A DNA stretch of 64,000 nt from Allacma fusca (taxonomy: Eukaryota > Arthropoda > Collembola > Symphypleona > Sminthuridae), in NCBI GenBank assembly GCA_947179485.1, contig OX359245.1, positions 9,591,001 to 9,655,000 on the forward strand, written 5' to 3'. The position numbers were made by a program, and so were the translations under genes. Under the pieces are notes generated by a model, which was given only the letters and a program-made list of their open reading frames with translations, made no database searches and was not told where the DNA came from. Shown here one piece after another: positions 25,641-36,808 of this stretch. Within the stretch, counting starts at the first letter, position 1, and every line of letters starts with the position of its first letter.

Positions 25641-26570
25641 AATGGAAGTCAAAAAAACGTTTTGCTTGTCCCTATTTGTCAGTTTTGATTGGATTTTTAA
25701 GTTTAAGTTCAAATTTTGAATACTATCCAATAATTTGATTTCAAGTTGTGAACCTTCAAATGTTAATGTTTTTTAAACAAATGTGATGATCAGAGTCACA
25801 AGAATTCAATAATCAGTGCATGCGTCCTTTGAAGCAGAAAATTAATTTCGGAGGAGGGAGGAGTTTTAAATGACGACGAAAATTATTTACCGTCTATATA
25901 AGTTTGATAACACAAAATTCCCGTTTTGCACAATTCAAATCTCAACTACAAAGTTTAAAGCTGTACATCGCAATAAATATTTCAAGTATGGCCTGTAAAC
26001 CAATCATTTATATCCGTAGGTCTCCGAAACTCTAGATTATAACAGAGGCTGTAAAATCTGAACAAGTGTTTTATAGTATTTAACACTACGTTTATTAATG
26101 ATAAAATTTGAAGTGGCGTGTAAGTCAATCGTTTATTTCAACTTTCAATAACTTGAAAAATTGGTTTCTTCTTGACCACACAATTTCTAAAGCGAATTAA
26201 GGTCTGCTCTCAGGGGTACAATTTGTAACGTAGAGACCTGCTGAATAGCTCCTCTGAAAGCCAATGGATGTTTCTACAAGCCCTCGTTTAAAGGTATTTG
26301 AAGGAAAATTCTGATTGGGAACAAAACATTTGTCTCTGCATCACGTTGTTGATGACTGTGACGGCAACTCTATGCCTATAAGTCAATGAAATATTTTTTG
26401 AAAATCTGGACAATATAGTTTTAAATGGGACAATCACATATTTTGCATCATCGTCTTTTATGTAGGTTTGGGTGGAAACAATGTTATGAAACACACCGTA
26501 TAAAATTTAAATGAATAAAGACATTTTCACTAATATTGTCCTATTGATGCAGCTTGCTAATATATGTGCT
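25641..26570 (+). repeat. Module E followed by a GGCGTG box
   Basis: Module E (25655-25935) runs CTTGTCCCTATTTGTC, AATGTTTTTTAAACAAATG, TCAGTGCATGCGTCCTTTG, AAGCAGAAAATTAATTTCGG, ATTTACCGTCTATATAAG. Relatives in the same orientation are at 46855-47125, 51480-51790, 58625-58895 and 61085-61290. A well-preserved box TGGCGTGTAAGTCAATCG at 26114 is followed by TTTATTTCAACTTTCAATAA. The rest has no recognisable content. Confidence 0.6.
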
Positions 26571-26610
26571 AATATAATATATATGTAAATATATATATTT
26601 ATATATATAT
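26571..26610. repeat. AT-rich microsatellite
   Basis: An interrupted (AT)n tract, seen directly in the sequence. Confidence 0.9.
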
Positions 26611-26639
26611 GGCACATTAATCAGCTTTTACGAATTTTT

Positions 26640-27000
26640 AGAATTTGTTCATAAATTTGAAAAGTTTTCTTAAGGGATATTACATGCAAAATTTTAAAGC
26701 AGACAGGGACCCTTATCTTTTAAAAAAAAATTCTTTCCGGTTTCAACCTGAAACGAGGCCGAGATGGCTCAAACCAAGTTTGCAAACATGCTTATATTGT
26801 GTTGTAAGGGATATTAATGAGCTTTTACGCATTTTTATTTTTTTCGTGAAATTTGAAAATGAAGTTTCATTATGCGATTTAACATAGGAAAATTTAGGTT
26901 GGACAGGGACATCATTATCGTTAAACTTCAATTTCGGACCGGGGACAAGTGCATAAAATATCCCACGGGGAGATGCTCTAACACGTACATATGTAAACAA
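26640..27000. repeat. Probable decayed relative of the 52.8-kb foldback
   Basis: The stretch has CCGAGATGGCTCAAACC and later TATGCGATTTAACATAGG..AAATTTAGG..GGACAGGGACATC. These parallel GGAGATGGCATCAAG and TATGGGATTTAACATG..AAAATTC in the foldback element at 52767-53227. The arms here are no longer obviously complementary. The homology is by eye and weak. Confidence 0.25.
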
Positions 27001-30000
27001 AATTGGAGTTTTAGAATGCCAATTTCTTCATTTTGGGAGAATCGAAGAAGGAAGGTTTTGTTTGTGTACATTTTTCATAGCAGATACAGTTGTAAAAATA
27101 TTTCATCTTACACTATTTGGATCAATATTCATATTGGAATTCGTTTGAGTACTGTTTGGTCATTTTAATTACGTAAAAGATACTGTCAGGATCAGACTTC
27201 ATTGTATAGCACATGTACAACCCACAAAAAATAAATTACTGGCGTGGAAGTTTGTGTACTTCAAAAAAAAATTCATTACAAAGTATCTTGCTCAATCCTC
27301 AATGAGCATAATCGTTTTTAACAGGTGTTTCTGCTATTTGAAGATATTGTTCCCTGCTCAATTGAAATTAATTGTAACAGAAGATGTATCATTGTAAGCT
27401 TTTGTGGCGCCTGAATTTTGAAAAACATTGAAACCTTATCCTCGTAATCATATATATCATTGTAAAGCACGATTTTATTCCTCCAAACTCAAAAGAAGAA
27501 GGATCTTCAAAAAAAATTATTACAGCATGATTACCCACATGTGCTCAACATTAAAACATTAGAATATCACCAGTCAACTATTACCGACAATTAATCAATC
27601 AATGACTCCCTGTTGGCAGATTGAAATCACATTTAACAAATTTTAAGTTTGTATAATAGTATTTCTTACTAAATCTTAAAATATATTCCTTTTTCAAAAC
27701 TTTGAAACAGTTTAAACTTTTTGGAAAGTGACAGGAAGGAATAAAACTGTGAAAATATAAAATCGGTTGACTTTGCATTGAAACGTTCAAAGGTGTTATT
27801 TGTTAAAGGGGGAAAACAATTTTAATTGAACGTCAGTCTAAAATCTAATCCCCAAAGCATTACTTTATTTCATCATCGAATCAAAATCCAACCAAATGGC
27901 CGTTCTAATGGTATACATATGCCAAAAGTAGTAGAATCATCAATGCAATTTTCAAACCGTGTAACAGGGGGACCATTCTGAGCAAATCAGTAGTAACTCG
28001 TCCTTGTTACCAGCGTAAGTAAAAAGAATAATCCCCGTTTTTTACTTACATTTCATGCTCATTGTGATACCCAAATACCCTATTATTTTTAGTGTCCCAT
28101 ATAAAAGCATTTACCATGTGCTGATTGGCTGATCTGATGCCGTCATCTTGGCACATAAATTACTACATTCGTACAAATATTCTAGACTACCGTTTTGTGT
28201 AATTATCGTGTAGACTTGGCTATGTAGCTATGTACTAGTATTTTATATGTTCAATATGTGTCCCCACCGTCGTCAAAATGTAATGGAAATTGATTTTTGT
28301 TTTCGGTGGAATTCAAAAATAGCACCAACAATTACAGATAATTACTAAAAAAGGCATACAATTTTAAGGAACCTACCCAGCAAGACACTTCACAAAGTTT
28401 CATATAAACTAAGTCAGCGTCCAACCCAAAAATCTTGATTAATTTAATTAACAATTAAGTTTTGCCACATGAAATATTTTTTGAATTGTAACTTTTAAAG
28501 TCGTTCAAATTCGTAGCATATATTAAACTGTAGGACAACAAACAAAATTGATTCATTGCGACCATTGTAAGTATATACATTTACATTAAAGTGTTAAAAA
28601 TAACAGGAGACTTAAATATTGAATTCCTTATGTGGGCTAGAAGATTTCAATAATTATCCAACGATGTCCGTGCTATATCAATATATTAAAACATTCTCAT
28701 AGTACAAGTATCCCCGTATATAGAATGAAGTGCTCAATCCTAAGATCCTAAGATTATACCACAGCTCCCTGAAACTTTCAACTAAAGCTTGCTATTTGCA
28801 ATTTGCTGCCAAATATAGCTATATACATTGATATTCGTTTTGACATCCATAAATTGTATTTTCGTCGTTCATTGGTGCAGTTTTGTTGTCATTACCTGAA
28901 CTATGTAAGAAATGGCTATTATTAAAACCCATTCCTAAAATGATGAGAATTGACCACAAAGTATTACTTATTCAAGACCCTTATTTTGTATCCTGAAAGC
29001 GTCCAATTTTTTGAATCATCCAAAACGCTATAATAATTGTAATAAATGGATTGCCTTGCATCCCTAATCGTTAGTCGAACCCCAAAGTTACCACTATACG
29101 CAACTTACGCTCTTACACGCAGTTAGAATTTAATCGTGGTGATTACATGATGAAACCCATGAAAACCAATTAATAACACCCGTTATAAATTCAACTAATA
29201 AAGTCTAAGCACATTGAAATCCACGTCGACCAAGGACACATAAAAAACTAAAACATATAATTGAATTATATTGTAAAATAATGACTGGCATAATAATTGC
29301 AACAAGGGCAGATTGTAAATATTATTCCACAAAATATATCCTCAGACGAACTGAGTTTAAGTGGATATAAGGCTTGATAATGACAAATACGGTATTTAAG
29401 TTACAACGGAAAGTAAGACTTAAATTGTATGTCTTAATGGGAATTTAGTAGGAATTTTATTGCAAGAGGAAACCGAAAAGAAACTAAACGGTTCCTTTTC
29501 GCCAACCTGTGTGCATATGCACCCCCCAAAATTTTGTTTCCTTCTATTTCAAAAATGTTCAGTATTTCACGCCATGAAATTTATCCTACTGGTAGCTCAA
29601 CAGGTGGTGTCGCAAGGTAGATGTTCTCACCTGTATATGGTTCACGTTAACTATGCATACTGACTGAAAATCTAACAAAAACCTGCACTAAAGAACGCGC
29701 TTTTTCTATTACTTCAGTACTTGTTCTTAGTTAAATGAGTGGGAAGATTGTGTGCTCTCATATGGGTAAAGGCATGCAACCTATTAAATTTACTGTATTC
29801 ACTCAAAATGTTATTACTTGAAAATTAGTGGGTCATTTCATAGAGATTTTTGATTCGATTGGAAAATATAACATCTCTCGGGCGTACTAGCTTATAATTG
29901 CACCAGGTTTTTCGGGATCGTGGTTAGAGGTCAGGGTGGGGACTTTAAAGAACTACATTGCTTCTCTTAACGACGGGTAATCAGAGCTTGACAGAACTGT

Positions 30001-31709
30001 CAAACATTCTTCTTGGACTCACTTTGAAGCCCTTTGGAACCATTTGCCATGTATATAACAGATTTTAAATAGAAATTTATTACAAAATAACAAAATAGAC
30101 TATTAGTTTCCTTTAGCTTGTAATTGTCAGTCAAGGAAATTCAAATGTTTAATACTCATACATGTAGCAAGAATGATGTTATCAAGACTGCACCGTTTTA
30201 CGTCCATTTTTGTAGCAAAAGTACCAACTCTTGACCTCTTGATTATTTTATCCAATTATTTTGGGTTTATATCTTGCAATTTGTTAAAAGTGCAACAATA
30301 TCCAAAAAATCAAAGTGAAGGAGTTTAAATTTTAGATAGAATGCCTCTATCACTTTTGAAGTTAAAAGTGGGACCTCTGAAACTTGCAAATATATTACTC
30401 TACCAGTATACACGAAGAATGATATTTGTAACAAAAAAGAAGTGTTTTTAAGTGGTGTGATTGCGTGAAATTTACAAATGCTAAAAGAATACGTTTATGC
30501 GCATTTCCAACAGTCGACAACCTCTGGGCACGTGCTCAGCAGTCAATGACTAAGTTACTGCGTGTCAAAGGCTAATTGTACTCGTGTATTTACTGAATTC
30601 TATGTTTCTACAGTTGATTAATTATTATATTATGAGTCTAGTGTTTGCATGTTGTATTTTGACGAAATTAAAAGTCAGTGCTCAATCAGCCTTGTTTGTC
30701 ATTTAGGAAATGATGTAGCTTTTATTTTATCCGTTATTTGTACTGTGTATATTTTTTATAGTGGAAAATTTATATTATTATTGGTCTCCTGAGAATTCGT
30801 TACCTCGATGTGTATTATTTCGACAAATGTGCAACATTTGCTGTCAAACAGATTAATACCTCGTAGCCCGTAAGAACTAGCTTGCAAATTTGTTTTGATT
30901 CTCTTATTTTCTTACGATGGATTTTCAGATTTTTCTGACTTATAAACCCTACCCTTATCTCTAATATTTTCTTACAGAAATTGATTTCAAAGCCTTTCTA
31001 AAAATATAGGGTATCTATTCAAAATAACCTCCCGGATTCCGTCTACGTGCACTAACATTTAAAGTTTAAAACCTATATTATGAAACGTTTTGTAAAACAT
31101 AGCATACGATTCCTTAGAGAAATGGGAGACCAATTATTCCTCACAAATTTTTTGTCCGTACAATTGTCCATTGCTAATGTCTGTTCTTAAGTTACGCGTT
31201 TAGCAGGTTATACTGCTTATTACAGACTACAGAAGTTACTAGAAAAAGAGTATTGTGAAACGGAAAACCGTTACACAAAAAACTTCCACTTCTTGAAAGT
31301 ATGTGAAACTTGTAATTCTCCATGTTCAATGCCATTTGAAATTTCCAGTTTTTAAGTTTAATCCAAATTAACTTCGCGCGAATAAAAACTGCAAAGGATT
31401 TTTCGGTCGGCAGTTGTGACTTAAAATAGGTACCCAAGGTATGAACAACATAGATTTGTTGGAATTTCGAAAATATACAGGGGTCACCAAAAAAAGGTTT
31501 ACATGTGAGTACGATTATTATAATAATTAAGAAATGTTAGTATGCCCAATAAATTTGCACACGAAAAATTATAAAAACGTTTGCCTAAACCTGTGGAATT
31601 AAACCCAGACGTTGACTGACGATGTCGCAGTATTCACCACTGTGCTACGTACCAAGTCTTACATAACAAATTAATGAGCCTATGCCCGGTAGCAATTTAG
31701 TTGAAGCAA
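27001..31709. other. Apparently low-copy AT-rich sequence, nothing recognisable
   Basis: One GGCGTG box is at 27240, and from about 27500 to 31700 I find almost none of the modules that fill the rest of the window. Base composition looks more even and word usage more varied. No ORF longer than about 80 codons and no convincing exon pair was found. The open frame at 29460-29663 starts with TTG and has no domain. The region may be intronic or intergenic unique DNA. Confidence 0.4.
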
Positions 31710-32554
31710 CGCTATGTTGTTCAAATTTGTTATTTAGAATAACCTGTAATAAATTTAAGGTACTCTATTTTATTCGTTGCCCCAAGTTGTTGACCAATTC
31801 CGTTTCAATTTTTGAAACCTACCTTAAACTAACCCTTAAATTGCCTGGGTGCAGAACACAGCCTTGCAGGTGTCTTCCAAAGCCGTGTTATCCAGATTTC
31901 ATAATTTTGTAGAAGTCTATAGGGAAATATAGCCCAAATAAGTCCCGAGATAATTTAACTAAAGTTGAGTATCCAAGAATAACTATAAGTAGATGACTGT
32001 TGTGTTGGAAATCAAAGGTGGTTCAAGCGCTAAAATCCGATTGTTGTTTTTATAATTGAACCCATGATGAATATTGTAGGATTTTATTGCATTTACTGAC
32101 GGTGTTATTAAATATTTCAACTAAATGTAAACTTGTGAAAGTTGGAACAACTCGTACAATGGTCGCAAAAAGCATTTCAGGTATGGCTGCGTAGTCATTT
32201 TTAGTTTCTGCATTTTTCTAATTTTGAAAAATTTTCGGTATTGCACATTGAAAAGCTTCTATGTTTGTGTCAGTCGTTTTTACTTCTTTAAAAATTTTCG
32301 AATTTCAACGGTAAAGCCTTTCCAGAGTTTTACAGAGCTAGTGTTGCCCCGTCGAAGTAGTACCCCTTCAGGGGTGCCCTTAATCATTGCGAAACGACGA
32401 TTTTTGACTTGTTTTACTTTTGCTATTCCGTTTTACCTGTTTGTCCATTTTAATTGGATTTGTTTTAGCCTCAAATATGGAGTATAACCGGTAAGTTTGA
32501 TTTTAAGCGGTGAAACTGAAGGTAATTTAAAAGAAATATGATGGCCAGAGCTAT
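31710..32554 (+). repeat. Module G copy 3 with module E remnant
   Basis: Positions 31710-32310 are alignable with 24365-25010, making this one of the youngest-looking duplications in the window. Shared landmarks are TTTGTTATTTAGAATA, GGTACTCTATTTTA, AATATTGTAGGATTTTA, TTGGAACAACTCGTAC and ATTGAAAAGCTTCTATG. From about 32400 it continues with a partial module E (GTTTTACTTTTGC..TTTGTCCATTTTAATTGGA). Confidence 0.65.
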
Positions 32555-32755
32555 GCAAAATACTTGGTCTTCGATAACAAAATACAATACCTGAAATAAA
32601 ATGAAAAAAATATAAAATACAAAGTAAAATACCTCAGGTTACGTTGGAAAAATACAAATAAACATACAATACATTGTAGGTAATTTAAAATACTCAAATA
32701 CAAAATACTGTGTTTTAAATAAAATTCTTTTCTTAAAATACTCACCTATATAATG
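32555..32755. mobile_element. AAAATAC-word cluster
   Basis: In about 200 bases the word AAAATAC (with AAATACAATACC variants) recurs about ten times on the + strand, at irregular spacing. This is the same style as the other word-rich elements. Possible ends are CAGAGCTATGCAAAATAC on the left and, inward from the right, GTGAGCATTATATAGGTGAG, which share little. Class uncertain. Confidence 0.35.
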
Positions 32756-32856
32756 CTCACTCTTTCCGGTTTCTAGAACACAAACAAATTTAAGAAGCAA
32801 TCTTTCAAAGCACAATTAGATAACTATTCACTTCAGAGACATAATAAGACATGTGT

Positions 32857-35800
32857 AGTATGTATGTATGTATATTTTTATTGATTTGAGCTAACGCTCC
32901 TTCAATATGTATAAGTACAAGTGTGATTGTTTACATTCTTTTTGAAATTTCCTCAAGAAAACGATAGATTAGTGTGGCAAAATCCTTATTAGTATTTTTA
33001 ATTAAGCTTTCCCAGAAAGTTTCAATGAAGGGATGATGCGAAGGATTGATATTGGATAGGCTTGCTGGTCTATAGTTGGAGAGCAAGTGGCATTCAAGGA
33101 AGAGATGACTCCAAGTGCTGCTAAACTGTGAACAGAAAATACATTTGTCCCGGCGTAGAGTGATCTCGTTGAAATGAATAAATATTGACCCCATTCTGAT
33201 TCGGGCTAAGATTCCTGCGATTCTTAACGGGGTAGGGGTTTTTGTATACTCTTCTGCATAGTCGTGGGTTTTGATTCGTTTGTATAAGGGGAAATGAGTC
33301 GATGCCATCATTTTGGCTACATCTTGAACTACTAATGATTGTTGATACTTGCTAACTATCTTAGGTATAGCAGCGCGTATTTCGTCCGGCGATTTGCAGT
33401 TCCATAAACCTTTAGGCAGAAAATCCTTGATTCTGAAATAGAGCAGTGAGCTCCAGTTGAAATTTTGAAGGTCCGTTTGTTCTTCCCACATGTCCTTGTA
33501 ACAGCAGAGAAGCAAATTGCTGGTATTTTTCTGAAGACATTTAGTCCATAATCTTAATGATCGCCGTATGATATCCACACTTATTCTTTTAAGTTTGAAA
33601 TCTAGGCTAAGAAAGAACCCAGGGGTGTTTACTGGGAGCTTTAGAAGCTTTTTCACAAAAAAGTTTTGGAGGTTGTCAATTTCTTCCAGGTGACGCAGTC
33701 CCCAGATTTCGGCGCCATAGGTCACCACGGAACGAACCATTGAGTTGAAAAGTGAGAAATGAGCTGTGCTTAGTGGAAGTTTGGCTTTTACTAATAGCGG
33801 CCATAGGGCTCCGATTGCTGCTTTACCTCTGCTTAGAAAGTCAATCAGTGTTCGATTAGGGGAGCCTGATTGAGAAAATAGGACACCCAAATATTTATAT
33901 TCATTAACGCACTCGAGTTTGCTCTTTCCCCAGAAAAATGTGTGTTTCTTGGGTTTACCACCTGGCCTTTGAAAAACTACGATTTGGGATTTAACCGAAT
34001 TGAGAGTTAATTTATTTTGAGCAAAGAATTTTTTAACAACGTCAATTTTTCTCTGAAGGCTTTCGGCGGAGAGGGCGAGGATTACAACGTCGTCGGCATA
34101 CAGAAGGGCATGCACATGCCTTTCCCCGATCTTAATTGGACTTGTAAAGGAACTGTCAAGTGATGCGATGATTCCATTAATGAAGATATTAAATAGAGTT
34201 GGGGAGAGACTCTCCCCCTGTAGAACACCAATATTAATTTTGAGCGGTTCAGTAAGGCCATCCTCTGTCTTAATGCGTGCTTTAGCTTGACCATATATTG
34301 CCCTGACACATTTTATAAACTTTGAACTTATTCCGGCGGAGGCCATTTTGGTCCAAAGTAGATTATGGGTTACACAATCAAATGCACCCGATAGGTCAAC
34401 GAAAAAGCAGAATAATTTGGAATTGAGTCTCAACTGTTTATGAATCAAAGATTGTAGTAGAAATATGTGATTAAGACATCCCATGGTTGGCTGATATGCA
34501 GCCTGCAAGTCCGTTATGAAATTTGTTTTCTCATTCCACTTGAGCAGCCTATAGTTAAGTATAGTGGTAAACAATTTCAGTTTAGTCATGACCAGTGAAA
34601 TGGGCCTATAATTTTTGGGGTTATCACAATCTCCTTTTTTGAAAAGTGGTGCTATGGTAACTTGAGCCCATTCAGGGGGAATCTCTCCAGAGAAATACAT
34701 TTTGTCAAACAAAGTCCGCAGTTGTTCAAGGCTGGCCACAGTGAAGGATTTCCAAATTTCATTAACAAAAGCATCGGCTCCAGGGGCTTTATTTTTCTTC
34801 AGATGGTTCACAGCCTTCGTGATTTCAGATAGACTGAAGGGTTGGTCGAGTTCGCCGTCAATATTATCGTTGCCCATTATGCAAGCGGTGACCGGACAAT
34901 TGATTTTGGATTGAAACATTTTCTCATAATAGACAGTCCATGTTTGCTTATCAATAGGGCAGGTAACTTTAGGTATGTAAGGACGGAGTTCACGAATCGC
35001 TTTCCAGAAGTCACAGCTCGTTCTGGTGTTAATAATTTTAGACACCATGTTGTCTAGATAATTTTTACGGCTATTTTTTAACTTATGCTTATACTGTTTT
35101 TTGGCAATAAAGTAATCATTAACATCTTGAGTTAGTTTGGTTGCCCTAAGTCTTCTTAATTTCCTCTTTAGCTCTCTTTTCAGAGAGAGGCATGTAGAGT
35201 CAAACCATTTCGCAGGTTTAATATATTTGCAAGGTTGTTTAATCATATCACATTTCACAAGTGCGTTGTTGATAGTTTTAGAGAGTAAATCATCCATCTC
35301 ATAAATAGAGGATTTATCCGAAAATAAAAGGTTTAGTTTGATTTCTGAACTGAAAGTATCTGCTTTTTCATCTGACCATTTTATTCTTTTACCAATCTCA
35401 CTGCTACTAGCATGGCTACGAATTGACAAAGTTATAGGCATATGATCGGAGTGAAAAGAGTCACTGATATTGAATTTTTCGAAATATTGAACAAGGGAGG
35501 TTGACGCAAAACATAAATCAATGGTACTTTTACCAGTTTTACTGACGAATGTATATTTTGAGGAAGATTCAAGACCACTAATACCATTAATGAGAACAAG
35601 ATTGTAGGATGTAGCAAGATTAAGTAATTTTTGGCCAAAAGGGTTTACTGTTTGGTCTTCCGAGTGCCTATGTGTTTGAGAACCCAAGGTTTGGAGACTG
35701 CCTACTCTTGAGTTGAAATCTCCCATCAGTATGATGTTGTAAGATAGCAGTTCAAGTTTTTCAATATGTGTAAACATCTCACTGAATTGACCTTTCTCAG

Positions 35801-36185
35801 ATATTGGGTTGATGTAGCAGAACAAAACTGCAAGATTTTTAATTTCATCAAGTTTTTTAAATGTGAGTATAATTAGCCAATTATTTTTAAAGTATAGTTC
35901 GAATTTAATGGCGTTGTGTATTGCTGCAAAAAGTCCACCTTTATGTCTGCCGTGCGACGCATCTTTTGTGGCGTTAACTACAAAAGTTGTGTGTGTATTA
36001 TCAAAATAGTTAATTGGAACCGTAGACCAGGTTTCACAGAAGCACATAATTATAGGTGATATATCTTTAATATCACTGAAGAAATCTATTGTTTTATTGG
36101 CTATCCCATGAACATTCCAGAATAAAATTTTGAGTGGTTTAGTTGGATTCACATTTTTAATGTCACTAAAGAAGTCCGTAGTTTT
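32857..36185 (-). mobile_element. Non-LTR retrotransposon (LINE), 5' part lost in the gap
   Basis: The element runs on the minus strand. Its 3' end is defined by a short untranslated region after the stop at 32931, an AATAAA signal (32877-32882) and a (TACA)n-type tail at 32857-32873. A tandem-tetranucleotide tail instead of poly(A) is usual in several LINE clades of the CR1/L2/I/Ingi kind; I cannot place it in one by eye. The reading frame is open to the gap edge at 36185, so any 5' UTR, first ORF and target duplication are not visible. Confidence 0.95.
32931..36185 (-). CDS. LINE polyprotein: apurinic-type endonuclease and reverse transcriptase
   Basis: The frame encodes over 1080 residues with no stop or frameshift. 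Numbering from the GTG codon at 36152, an endonuclease/exonuclease/phosphatase domain occupies about 8-245 (WNVHG at 12, CETW at 39, GDFNSRVG at 144, SDHMP at 235). The reverse transcriptase spans about 480-760 (KNYRPISL at 513, FVDLSGAFD at 584, GVLQGESLSPTLFN at 642, catalytic YADD at 685, YKYLGVLF at 753). Near the C-terminus a CxxC..H..C motif lies at 1004-1021. The product nicks the target and copies the element RNA in the nucleus. GTG at 36152 is not a credible eukaryotic start; codons reading KTTDFFSDIKN precede it and run into the gap. The intact frame suggests recent activity. Confidence 0.93.
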   Translation of the reverse strand, partial: KTTDFFSDIKNVNPTKPLKILFWNVHGIANKTIDFFSDIKDISPIIMCFCETWSTVPINYFDNTHTTFVVNATKDASHGRHKGGLFAAIHNAIKFELYFKNNWLIILTFKKLDEIKNLAVLFCYINPISEKGQFSEMFTHIEKLELLSYNIILMGDFNSRVGSLQTLGSQTHRHSEDQTVNPFGQKLLNLATSYNLVLINGISGLESSSKYTFVSKTGKSTIDLCFASTSLVQYFEKFNISDSFHSDHMPITLSIRSHASSSEIGKRIKWSDEKADTFSSEIKLNLLFSDKSSIYEMDDLLSKTINNALVKCDMIKQPCKYIKPAKWFDSTCLSLKRELKRKLRRLRATKLTQDVNDYFIAKKQYKHKLKNSRKNYLDNMVSKIINTRTSCDFWKAIRELRPYIPKVTCPIDKQTWTVYYEKMFQSKINCPVTACIMGNDNIDGELDQPFSLSEITKAVNHLKKNKAPGADAFVNEIWKSFTVASLEQLRTLFDKMYFSGEIPPEWAQVTIAPLFKKGDCDNPKNYRPISLVMTKLKLFTTILNYRLLKWNEKTNFITDLQAAYQPTMGCLNHIFLLQSLIHKQLRLNSKLFCFFVDLSGAFDCVTHNLLWTKMASAGISSKFIKCVRAIYGQAKARIKTEDGLTEPLKINIGVLQGESLSPTLFNIFINGIIASLDSSFTSPIKIGERHVHALLYADDVVILALSAESLQRKIDVVKKFFAQNKLTLNSVKSQIVVFQRPGGKPKKHTFFWGKSKLECVNEYKYLGVLFSQSGSPNRTLIDFLSRGKAAIGALWPLLVKAKLPLSTAHFSLFNSMVRSVVTYGAEIWGLRHLEEIDNLQNFFVKKLLKLPVNTPGFFLSLDFKLKRISVDIIRRSLRLWTKCLQKNTSNLLLCCYKDMWEEQTDLQNFNWSSLLYFRIKDFLPKGLWNCKSPDEIRAAIPKIVSKYQQSLVVQDVAKMMASTHFPLYKRIKTHDYAEEYTKTPTPLRIAGILARIRMGSIFIHFNEITLRRDKCIFCSQFSSTWSHLFLECHLLSNYRPASLSNINPSHHPFIETFWESLIKNTNKDFATLIYRFLEEISKRM

Positions 36186-36385
36186 NNNNNNNNNNNNNNN
36201 NNNNNNNNNNNNNNNNNNNNNNNNNNNNNNNNNNNNNNNNNNNNNNNNNNNNNNNNNNNNNNNNNNNNNNNNNNNNNNNNNNNNNNNNNNNNNNNNNNNN
36301 NNNNNNNNNNNNNNNNNNNNNNNNNNNNNNNNNNNNNNNNNNNNNNNNNNNNNNNNNNNNNNNNNNNNNNNNNNNNNNNNNNNNN
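36186..36385. other. Assembly gap (200 N)
   Basis: A run of exactly 200 N, probably an arbitrary size. The left edge is inside the LINE coding frame and the right edge is inside a Tc1-like transposase frame. The gap therefore hides the LINE 5' end and most of the Tc1 element. Confidence 1.
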
Positions 36386-36529
36386 TTTGAAAATTACTAT
36401 GTCAACAATAGGGACCAACCCCCGAAGATTAAACATGAGCTAATGCAAGCTCTACATGAAGAATGGGCAGCTAATACCATCTACCAATACCGAAAAGCTT
36501 GTGTATTCCGTTCCGAACTGTATTTCTGA
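36386..36529 (+). pseudogene. C-terminal fragment of a Tc1-like transposase
   Basis: Starting at the gap edge, 47 codons are open to TGA at 36527-36529. They contain NNRDQPP, then HELMQALHEEW, matching the conserved C-terminal part of Tc1-family DDE transposases (the polar linker and the 'L..AL..EW' helix after the last catalytic acid). The usual following IP..Y...(V/I)..M..R is replaced by a diverged tail (TIYQYRKACVFRSELYF), so the copy may be frameshifted near its end. The catalytic core is not visible because of the gap. Homology is recalled, not searched. Confidence 0.7.
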
Positions 36530-36808
36530 GCTTTTTAAAGCTAATGGAAGAGCTACTCGTCACTAAACATAAACAATCAATGAATCGAACAATCTTTTGT
36601 CCAAACGATTGTCGGTCTCATCACTCTTTCTCCAAAACTAAGAGCTAATGTTTCATTTTTATGCCAACGTTTGGCTATTTGGTAGAAGTAGAAAAGTGCA
36701 GACTTTCATTTAAAATTATTTACCATTGAGAAATATTTGAATGGTTGTTATGTTTGCCCTGGGTAAGAAAGTATGCCCTCTATCGAACAATCTTTTGTCA
36801 CCCGACTG
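36386..36808 (+). mobile_element. Right end of a Tc1/mariner-type transposon with IR/DR terminus
   Basis: The element ends in ..TTGTCACCCGACTG at 36808, followed by the TA target dinucleotide (36809-36810), so read inward it starts CAGTCGGGTGACAAAAG, as Tc1-like elements do. An 18-bp word ATCGAACAATCTTTTGTC occurs twice as an exact direct repeat (36584-36601 and 36782-36799), 198 bp apart. That is the two-site arrangement of IR/DR-type Tc1 elements. The left end would be in or beyond the gap; I find no matching left terminus elsewhere in the window. Confidence 0.75.

Noticed and set aside
26114-26150. GGCGTG box as a CENP-B-type box
   Set aside because: It does not match the CENP-B consensus I know (TTCG..A..CGGGA), so no centromere claim is made from it.
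32857-32873. (TATG)n tract as an independent microsatellite
   Set aside because: It lies directly after the AATAAA of the LINE on the minus strand and is better explained as the element's 3' tail.
36150-36152. GTG at 36152 as the start of the LINE protein
   Set aside because: GTG is not a normal eukaryotic start, and the frame continues upstream to the gap edge at 36185.
36149-36436. Minus-strand 95-codon frame crossing the N gap (and the + frame at 36130-36390)
   Set aside because: They exist only because N runs translate without stops; the real frames at the gap edges are the LINE (minus) and the Tc1 transposase (plus).
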